Shown piece after piece: positions 57,907 to 64,000 of a stretch of 64,000 nt of DNA. Position numbers and translations under genes: made by a program. Below the pieces are notes generated by a model, which was not told the DNA's origin, ran no database searches, and saw only the letters and a program-made list of their open reading frames with translations. Position 1 is the stretch's first letter. The number at the start of each line of letters is the position of its first letter. The stretch lies in NCBI RefSeq assembly GCF_000282335.1, contig NZ_AKJM01000075.1, forward strand, positions 1 to 64,000, written 5' to 3'. Source of the DNA: Pseudomonas sp. GM48. GTDB lineage: Bacteria; Pseudomonadota; Gammaproteobacteria; Pseudomonadales; Pseudomonadaceae.

Positions 57907-60444
57907 ATGACTGCAATGACGCACTGTCCGGACCGCCCCGGCTTCCTGCCCCGACTGTCGTCCCATCATCTGTCCCGCGAGCGGCTGATTGAGCCCATGC
58001 TGGTCTCGACTGCGCGGGTGAAGTTGCTTTGCGCCCCGGCCGGTAGTGGCAAGAGCGCGTTGCTCACCGAATGCCTGCTGCGAGCGCCGGAGCAGTATCG
58101 GGTCTGTTGGCTGCCGCTGGCGGGGGAGTCATTGAGTGCGGCCGATTTTCTGTTGCTCCTGGCGCAGGCGCTGGGCCTGCCCTCGGCGGATGAGCCCGGG
58201 TTGCTGGCGCATCTGGCCCGATTGCAGACGCCGACCTGGCTGTTTCTTGATGACTATTGCCGCGCACCCAACCCGGAGCTCGATCGGATGCTCGATCGCC
58301 TGTTGGCCGTTGCCAGTCCGGCGCTGACCTGGTGGCTGGGCTCCCGTCGACGACCACCCTGCAACTGGCCACGGCTGCTGCTGGATGATGAGTTGTACGA
58401 GTGCGAAGGCCGGGCACTGGCGTTCACCGAGGCTGAAGTCGTGCAGTTGCTCGCTCACGTCGACCCGACCCTGGCTGCACAAACCGCCACAAGGGTGGTT
58501 GAGCGCAGCGGTGGCTGGTGCGCTGGCGTGCGGATCGCGTTACTCAATGGTTGTCCGTGGTCGGGTGAGCAGGGCCGTTCGGCGACGCTGCTCGATTATC
58601 TGCAACACGAGTTGTTCAACACCCTGCCGCCGGAGTTGGTTGAGGTCTGGCAGGTGTTGGTTCATCTGCCACGCTTCAACGCCAGCTTGTGCGAGCATCT
58701 TTTCGGTACGGGTGAGGGCGCGCAGTGGCTGCAAGCGTTGCAGGAAATGGGCTGCTTCATTGAACCCTGGGAAGACTCCGTCGAATGGTTGCGGGTCTTC
58801 GAGCCACTGGCCCGGGCGATGCGTGAAGAACCGACGACGACCGGGCTATCCTGGCATCGCCGCGCCTGCCAATGGTTCAGCGCCAAAGAGGACTGGCAGG
58901 GGGCGTTCGAGCAGGCGTTGCTGGCACAGGAGCACGAGGTCGCGGTCAGCCTGTTGCAGCACTTCAGCTTTGAGCATTTGTTCAAGCGTCAGAATGTCAG
59001 CCTGTTACTCAAGCTGCATGAGCGCCTGGGTGAGCAATTGACCCTGGGGACACCGCAGCGGGTGGGGTTGATCACCGCCGCCCTGCTATTTGCCGGGCGC
59101 TTCGAGCAGGCGGCTGCGTGCATTGGGCAATTGGCGCGATTCACCCCGCAGCCGACAGCGCCCTTGCAGCGGCAACTGCTGGCGCGCTGGCAGGCGCAAC
59201 AAGGCTGGTTGCTGCATTTGCAGGGACGCATGCCGGCCGCACGGGCACATTTTATCGAGGCGCTGGACGAACTGGCGGCCGAGGCGTGGCCTGCGCGGTT
59301 GTTGTGCCTGTCCGGGTTGACCCAGCAGGCATTGCTCAATGCCGACCTCGACGGCGCCCAGGCCTACAATCGTGACGCACTGTGCCTGGCGCGGGCACAA
59401 GGTTCGTTGTTGTTTGAAGGTTTGCTGGAACTCGATCATGCACAGTTGCTGGAACAGCGTGGTGCACCCCGGCGAGCCGGGCAGTTGTTGGCCGATATCA
59501 ATGAAATGCTCAGTCGGCAAGCGGATCGACCGACGCCACTGCTGGGGCGAATCGCATTGCGGCGTGGGCGGTTGGCCCTGTGCATGGGGCAAGACGAACT
59601 GGCCGGTGAGTGTTTCCAGGCTGGCCTTGATGATTGCCTGCACAGCCAGGACAAGCACGTTTTGTACGGCTTTCTCGGGCAAGCGCAGATGGCGGCCAAT
59701 CAACGCGACTATGCCCTTGCGTTTGATCGTCTGCGTGAGGCCGAGCGGTTGATGCAGCAACGACAGATCCCCGACACGGTTTATCGCGGCGTGCTGCTGC
59801 AAATCAGCAGTCATTTCTGGTTGCAACAAGGGCGCCCGGAGTTGGCACAGGAGGCGCTGACCCGGGTCTTGCGGCATTACCGTGGACCCCGTGCGCGCCA
59901 GGCACCCCCGGCCACGCTGCAACTGATTGCCCGAATCGAATACCAACTGGTGCTGGCGCAGACTTATCTGCATCAAGCGCAAGACCCGCTGGATCGACTC
60001 AAGGAATTGCTCGAAGACGCGCAACGGCATGCCATGCTGGCGTTGGAAACGGAGTTGCAATTGGTGATCTGCGAAGTGGCCGACCTGATTGGCGAGCCCG
60101 TGTTGGCCAGGACGGCACTCGAGGCGGGCCTGGCGCAGGTGAATCGCTGTAACGGGCAGCAGGCATTGCGCGAGTTATGTTTGCGCCAGCCGGATTTGCT
60201 CAGTCGTGTGCGCGAAGAAGTACCGCAGGCCATACTGGCGGCCGATGCAGGTTTGCTGAGCTCTCGAGAACTTGAAGTACTCGGTCTTATTGCACAAGGT
60301 AACTCCAATCAACAAATCGCCGAACAATTGTTCATTTCATTGCATACGGTTAAAACGCATGCCCGAAGAATTCACAGCAAGTTGGGTGTAGAGCGACGTA
60401 CGCAAGCGGTAGCCAAGGCCAAGGCAATAGGAATTGTCGGTTGA
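57907..60444 (+). CDS. Large ATP-binding LuxR (MalT/LAL) transcriptional regulator
   Basis: 845 aa. P-loop GSGKS (residues 46-50) and a Walker B-like WLFLDDYC (111-118) in an STAND-type N-domain. Long TPR-like middle region, and a C-terminal LuxR HTH (about residues 780-845, [20 protein letters not shown]). LAL proteins are often activated by a small inducer and ATP. By position it may control the DUF1302/DUF1329 pair upstream or the unknown gene downstream. Confidence 0.92.
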   Translation: MTAMTHCPDRPGFLPRLSSHHLSRERLIEPMLVSTARVKLLCAPAGSGKSALLTECLLRAPEQYRVCWLPLAGESLSAADFLLLLAQALGLPSADEPGLLAHLARLQTPTWLFLDDYCRAPNPELDRMLDRLLAVASPALTWWLGSRRRPPCNWPRLLLDDELYECEGRALAFTEAEVVQLLAHVDPTLAAQTATRVVERSGGWCAGVRIALLNGCPWSGEQGRSATLLDYLQHELFNTLPPELVEVWQVLVHLPRFNASLCEHLFGTGEGAQWLQALQEMGCFIEPWEDSVEWLRVFEPLARAMREEPTTTGLSWHRRACQWFSAKEDWQGAFEQALLAQEHEVAVSLLQHFSFEHLFKRQNVSLLLKLHERLGEQLTLGTPQRVGLITAALLFAGRFEQAAACIGQLARFTPQPTAPLQRQLLARWQAQQGWLLHLQGRMPAARAHFIEALDELAAEAWPARLLCLSGLTQQALLNADLDGAQAYNRDALCLARAQGSLLFEGLLELDHAQLLEQRGAPRRAGQLLADINEMLSRQADRPTPLLGRIALRRGRLALCMGQDELAGECFQAGLDDCLHSQDKHVLYGFLGQAQMAANQRDYALAFDRLREAERLMQQRQIPDTVYRGVLLQISSHFWLQQGRPELAQEALTRVLRHYRGPRARQAPPATLQLIARIEYQLVLAQTYLHQAQDPLDRLKELLEDAQRHAMLALETELQLVICEVADLIGEPVLARTALEAGLAQVNRCNGQQALRELCLRQPDLLSRVREEVPQAILAADAGLLSSRELEVLGLIAQGNSNQQIAEQLFISLHTVKTHARRIHSKLGVERRTQAVAKAKAIGIVG

Positions 60445-60492
60445 TTAAATATCCTGAATCTTTGCTTAACGATTGCATACATGTGCGTTGTG

Positions 60493-60520
60493 TTGTTGGG
60501 TGGGCTGTCTGCTGTAGATT
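60493..60520 (+). promoter_or_regulatory. Putative promoter of the 231-aa gene
   Basis: TTGTTG (60493-60498), 16-bp spacer, TAGATT (60515-60520), about 87 bp before the start. Confidence 0.4.
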
Positions 60521-60606
60521 TGCGCTCAGTGAGTGACGTAAGTCAGATGCAAGTAACCAGCGGGTCGACAGGAAGTTCGATCCGAATAACATGACAGGAG
60601 GTTTTT

Positions 60607-61302
60607 ATGAGTAAAAGTCTTTATTCTTATAGCGATCCACGAATTCTTGCCTTGAAGAAAACTCGCCCGGGTTTTGCAGTAGAGGTGCTTTTGACCGAGC
60701 AGCTTCAAAAATTTGGTGTCAACCCTTTCAACACCTACCTGAATACGCTGGTCGACGTACGGTATGACGATGTGGAGTCCTCCAGGACATTGTTCGATGA
60801 GACCCTGGAGTGGGTTGAAAAAGAACAACTGCCCAATTACGTACAAGGCATCAATGGCGTTTTCAAACGACAGTTTTCATTCGCATCGAAAGATCGGGTT
60901 GCGGGACTGGACTTGTTGAGTTTTGAAGATCTTGTCGTGCAGATCGTCAGGGTGTTAACCAGCACACCTTCGGTCAATCTTTCCAAACGCTCGGTAAAAT
61001 CATTGAGCTTTGAAGAGGTTCATAGGGCGGTAAAGTATGGAATGCCCGAGGTTGATATTAATGCAGTGTATATAACCAGTTTCATTGAAGACTCCGGTGA
61101 GCGCAAAGTTCTGCACTCCCGAAGTCTGGCCGAAGATCTATACGGCTACCTGCAGCACAATGAAATTCCGTTTTACCATGGCGAGCATATCGGCGTTTTC
61201 TCGGTCGCCTACAGTGCAAAAGATGAACATATGCATACACAGGTTACAACTCAAGATATCAGCAGGCTAGTGATCGATATTGTTCCTGACTTCCTGATTT
61301 GA
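60607..61302 (+). CDS. Protein of unknown function (231 aa), AT-rich
   Basis: 231 aa, soluble, acidic and basic residues mixed, no signal peptide and no recognised motif. Codon use is visibly more AT-rich than its neighbours (many AAA, TTT, GAT and TTG codons), suggesting recent acquisition. A strong ACAGGAGG ribosome-binding site precedes the ATG. The last 36 bp overlap hmgR on the other strand. It follows the LAL regulator and may be its target. I do not recognise it. Confidence 0.7.
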   Translation: MSKSLYSYSDPRILALKKTRPGFAVEVLLTEQLQKFGVNPFNTYLNTLVDVRYDDVESSRTLFDETLEWVEKEQLPNYVQGINGVFKRQFSFASKDRVAGLDLLSFEDLVVQIVRVLTSTPSVNLSKRSVKSLSFEEVHRAVKYGMPEVDINAVYITSFIEDSGERKVLHSRSLAEDLYGYLQHNEIPFYHGEHIGVFSVAYSAKDEHMHTQVTTQDISRLVIDIVPDFLI

Positions 61303-62091
61303 TTGGGGGCGATGTTCATATCCCATCCGCCAACTGATGGCCCGGGTCGCGGCAAGCAATCGCTGCGCCGCCGGGCCATTTTCGTCGGCATGAAACAGCG
61401 ACGTCGGCCCCACCACCGTCAGCACTGCCGCAATCTTGCCCATCGCGTTGAACACCGGCGCCGACAAGGCATCCACACCGGGCATCAACAATCCATGCAC
61501 ATGATGCAGGCCCCGTTGGCGGATCTGTTCGCACATCGTCGTGTATGCCTGCTGGTCGGCCAAGGCGTGGGCGGCGCTGTTCTGCAATTCCTGATCGCGC
61601 AGGTCCACGGTTTCACGCGCAGGCAGGTAAGCGCCGAAGACCAGTCCGGTGGAGGAGCTGAGCAGCGGCAACACCGAGCCCAGTTGTGTCACCACCGTCA
61701 CCGCACGCACCGCCGGTTCGATATGCACCACGGTCGCGCCCTGATTGCCCCACACCGCCAGAAAACAGGTTTCGTTCAAGTCATCGCGCAATTCAGCCAG
61801 GGGCAGGGTGGCGACTTTCAGCACGTCCATACTGTTGAGTGCCGCCAACCCTACGCGCAAGGCTTCGCGGCCAAGGCCGTAGTGGTTGGTGGCGGCGTTC
61901 TGTTCGGCGAATCCACTGGCGATCAAGGCCTGCAAATAACGGTGAACCTTGCTCGCCGGCATCTGCACGTGTTCGGCCAGGCGCGACAGCGAAGTCGAGG
62001 GCGACAATTCGGCCAGAGCCTTGAGGATGTCGGTGCCAACCTCGGCCGAGCGGACTTTCTGTTTACCGTTGTTGTCGCTGGTTTTTTCCAT
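61267..62091 (-). CDS. hmgR: IclR-family repressor HmgR of homogentisate degradation
   Basis: 274 aa. N-terminal winged HTH (about 19-64, ILKALAELSPSTSLSRLAEHV) and a C-terminal IclR effector domain. Divergent from hmgA, so it is HmgR, which represses hmgABC and is relieved by homogentisate. The ATG at 62091 fits the family better than one at 62151. A -35/-10 pair for it is seen at 62146-62151 and 62123-62128. Confidence 0.9.
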   Translation of the reverse strand: MEKTSDNNGKQKVRSAEVGTDILKALAELSPSTSLSRLAEHVQMPASKVHRYLQALIASGFAEQNAATNHYGLGREALRVGLAALNSMDVLKVATLPLAELRDDLNETCFLAVWGNQGATVVHIEPAVRAVTVVTQLGSVLPLLSSSTGLVFGAYLPARETVDLRDQELQNSAAHALADQQAYTTMCEQIRQRGLHHVHGLLMPGVDALSAPVFNAMGKIAAVLTVVGPTSLFHADENGPAAQRLLAATRAISWRMGYEHRPQSNQEVRNNIDH

Positions 62092-62122
62092 GGTGGCTGG
62101 GATCCCGGGACGAATGGGCGTC

Positions 62123-62151
62123 TTTATAGCTTGACGGTCAATACCAATCAA
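62123..62151 (-). promoter_or_regulatory. hmgR promoter
   Basis: On the minus strand TTGATT (62146-62151), a 17-bp spacer and TATAAA (62123-62128). The -35 touches the HmgR operator, so autoregulation is likely. Confidence 0.65.
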
Positions 62152-62159
62152 ATTACGTT
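62131..62159 (+). promoter_or_regulatory. hmgA promoter
   Basis: TTGACG (62131-62136), 17-bp spacer, TACGTT (62154-62159). The -10 lies inside the 17-bp palindrome, so a bound repressor would block RNA polymerase. Confidence 0.65.
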
Positions 62160-62168
62160 ATGCGTAAT
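62152..62168. promoter_or_regulatory. 17-bp palindromic operator, probable HmgR site
   Basis: ATTACG-TTATG-CGTAAT, perfect half-sites with a 5-bp centre, in the hmgR-hmgA divergent region. A third half-site-like ATTACG follows at 62172-62177. The 17-bp size agrees with the palindrome reported for HmgR in P. putida. Confidence 0.75.
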
Positions 62169-62254
62169 TGAATTACGATAAAAATAACCCAGGCATGCCA
62201 CGAACTCTGCAACAGAGCGACCGGCCATTGCCGACTCCCTGTTCAGGAGGCTCC

Positions 62255-63559
62255 ATGAACTCCGATTCAACGACGGCAGCGCTGGCTTACCTGTCAGGCT
62301 TCGGTAACGAATTCAGCAGTGAAGCGTTGCCCGGCGCACTGCCTGTCGGCCAGAACTCCCCGCAAAAAGCCCCGTACGGTCTTTACACAGAACTGTTCTC
62401 CGGCACGGCATTCACCATGCCGCGCAGCGAAGCGCGTCGCACCTGGATGTATCGCATTCAGCCATCGGCCAATCATCCGGCGTTCGTCAAACTTGATCGG
62501 CAACTGGCTGGCGGTCCATTGGGTGACGTGACTCCCAATCGCCTGCGTTGGAACCCGCTGGAGATTCCCGCCGAGCCGACCGACTTCATCGACGGTCTGG
62601 TAAGCATGGCCGCCAACTCGGGCGCAGAAAAACCGGCCGGGATCAGCATCTACAACTACCGCGCCAACCGCTCCATGGAGCGTGTGTTCTTCAATGCTGA
62701 CGGCGAGATGTTGCTGGTGCCTGAACTGGGGCGCCTGCGCATTGCTACCGAACTCGGCGTGCTTGAGCTGCAACCGCTGGAAATTGCCGTACTGCCACGC
62801 GGTCTTAAATTCCGCATCGAACTGCTCGACCCGCAAGCCCGTGGTTACGTCGCTGAAAACCATGGCGCGCCGCTGCGTCTGCCGGACCTGGGGCCGATTG
62901 GCAGCAATGGCCTGGCCAACCCGCGGGACTTCCTGACCCCGGTGGCTGCCTACGAAAACCTGCAACAACCCACCACGCTGGTGCAGAAGTTCCTCGGCCA
63001 GTTGTGGGCGTGCGAGCTCAATCATTCGCCGCTCAACGTGGTCGCCTGGCACGGTAATAATGTGCCGTACAAATATGACCTGCGCCGTTTCAACACCATC
63101 GGCACCGTCAGTTTCGATCACCCTGATCCGTCGATCTTCACGGTGTTGACCTCGCCGACCAGCGTCCACGGCCTGGCCAACCTCGACTTCGTGATCTTCC
63201 CGCCGCGCTGGATGGTGGCCGAGAATACCTTCCGTCCACCGTGGTTCCACCGCAACCTGATGAACGAATTCATGGGCTTGATCCAGGGCGAATACGACGC
63301 CAAGGCTGAAGGCTTTGTGCCTGGCGGTGCATCGTTGCACAGCTGCATGAGCGCCCACGGTCCGGACGGTGAAACTTGCACCAAAGCGATCAACACTGAC
63401 CTCAAGCCGGCGAAAATCGACAACACCATGGCATTCATGTTCGAAACCAGCCAGGTGTTGCGCCCAAGCCGCTTCGCCCTCGATTGCCCGCAACTGCAAA
63501 ACACTTACGATGCCTGCTGGGCTACGCTGCCCGCCACTTTCGACCCAACCCGGAGATAA
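62255..63559 (+). CDS. hmgA: Homogentisate 1,2-dioxygenase
   Basis: 434 aa, cupin-fold iron enzyme. Family blocks seen: [20 protein letters not shown] at the N-terminus and the [13 protein letters not shown] iron-site segment. It opens the ring of homogentisate to maleylacetoacetate in tyrosine/phenylalanine breakdown. ATG 62255 follows a perfect AGGAGG. fahA starts 4 bp after its stop. Confidence 0.97.
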   Translation: MNSDSTTAALAYLSGFGNEFSSEALPGALPVGQNSPQKAPYGLYTELFSGTAFTMPRSEARRTWMYRIQPSANHPAFVKLDRQLAGGPLGDVTPNRLRWNPLEIPAEPTDFIDGLVSMAANSGAEKPAGISIYNYRANRSMERVFFNADGEMLLVPELGRLRIATELGVLELQPLEIAVLPRGLKFRIELLDPQARGYVAENHGAPLRLPDLGPIGSNGLANPRDFLTPVAAYENLQQPTTLVQKFLGQLWACELNHSPLNVVAWHGNNVPYKYDLRRFNTIGTVSFDHPDPSIFTVLTSPTSVHGLANLDFVIFPPRWMVAENTFRPPWFHRNLMNEFMGLIQGEYDAKAEGFVPGGASLHSCMSAHGPDGETCTKAINTDLKPAKIDNTMAFMFETSQVLRPSRFALDCPQLQNTYDACWATLPATFDPTRR

Positions 63560-63562
63560 CCC

Positions 63563-64000
63563 ATGACGCAGACTTCCATCACTCGCAGCTGGGTTGAATC
63601 CGCCAACGGCCATGCTGATTTCCCGCTGCAAAACCTGCCACTGGGCGTGTTCAGCCTCAACGGCTCGGCACCGCGCAGTGGCGTGGCCATTGGCGAGCAT
63701 ATCTTTGATTTGCAAGCGGCCCTGGAGGCCGGGTTGTTCGAGGGCGCCGCGAAGGCTGCCGTCGAGGCCACCCGTGGCGGCCAGTTGAATGCTTTCTTCG
63801 AACTGGGCCGCGAGGCGCGTGTGGCCCTGCGCGAACGCTTGCTGGAACTGTTCACCGAAGGCAGCCCCCTGCACGGCAAGATTGAAGCCCAGGGGGCGAA
63901 ACTGTTGCCACTGGCGGCGGATTGCGAGATGCACCTGCCGGCGAAAATCAACGATTACACCGACTTCTACGTCGGCATTGAGCACGCGCAGAACGTCGGC
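63563..64000 (+). CDS. hmgB: Fumarylacetoacetase, N-terminal part (runs off the window)
   Basis: 146 codons, still open at the window end. The N-terminal SH3-like domain of FAH (LPLGVFSLNGSAPRSGVAIG) and YTDFYVGIEHA, start of the catalytic domain, are seen. It splits fumarylacetoacetate into fumarate and acetoacetate, the last step after hmgA and maleylacetoacetate isomerase. Confidence 0.93.
   Translation, partial: MTQTSITRSWVESANGHADFPLQNLPLGVFSLNGSAPRSGVAIGEHIFDLQAALEAGLFEGAAKAAVEATRGGQLNAFFELGREARVALRERLLELFTEGSPLHGKIEAQGAKLLPLAADCEMHLPAKINDYTDFYVGIEHAQNVG

Overview
The window is chromosomal DNA of a Pseudomonas, most likely of the P. fluorescens group. The evidence is high GC, dense genes with little spacing, and blocks in the order known from Pseudomonas genomes: mreCD-maf-rng-yhdP-tldD-pmbA, kdsDC-lptCAB-rpoN-hpf-ptsN-rapZ-ptsO, mlaFEDCB-ibaG-murA-hisGDC-algW-cysDN, and acyltransferase-pta-slyD-gpx. 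Eleven fluorescens-type REP or related palindromic repeats are scattered between genes. No tRNA, rRNA, CRISPR array, insertion sequence or prophage was seen.

Layout. 1-9088 holds cell-shape genes (mreC end, mreD), maf, RNase G, the large AsmA-like protein YhdP, a nitrilase-family amidase and tldD. 9137-11116 holds darP and pmbA. 11222-18245 is a long minus-strand block for Kdo synthesis, the LPS transport bridge, sigma-54 and the nitrogen PTS. 18522-23205 is the plus-strand Mla phospholipid-transport operon followed by ibaG and murA. 23334-26474 is hisG, hisD and hisC, with a strong terminator between hisG and hisD. 26599-31706 holds AlgW, a NIF3 protein and the sulfate-activation genes cysD/cysNC. 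31878-39000 holds an acyltransferase, pta, a DUF3565 protein, SlyD, glutathione peroxidase, an Old Yellow Enzyme and a glycosyltransferase.

From about 39 kb the content is more accessory: a leaderless GH20 hexosaminidase facing a 73-aa orphan gene, cysZ, trxB, a class III aminotransferase, HopJ and DUF1244 proteins, and the folM-folE-folX pterin operon. At 48.3-50.5 kb lies a light-sensing locus. It has a MerR regulator with a degenerate B12-binding domain (class II LitR/PplR type) and, facing it, a short LOV photoreceptor followed by a probable PilZ-domain protein. The MerR/LOV pairing matches the blue-light system known from P. putida. The PilZ partner suggests an output to c-di-GMP or motility and is the most interesting observation here. 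folE is light-induced in P. putida, so the nearby pterin operon may belong to the same response.

50.5-57.8 kb holds a flavodoxin, a class II aldolase, an alpha/beta hydrolase, a steroid/acyl-CoA type SDR and a DUF1302/DUF1329 pair. Then come an 845-aa MalT-like LuxR regulator and an AT-richer 231-aa protein of unknown function. The window ends in the homogentisate operon, with divergent hmgR and hmgA, a 17-bp palindromic operator between them, and the start of the fumarylacetoacetase gene.
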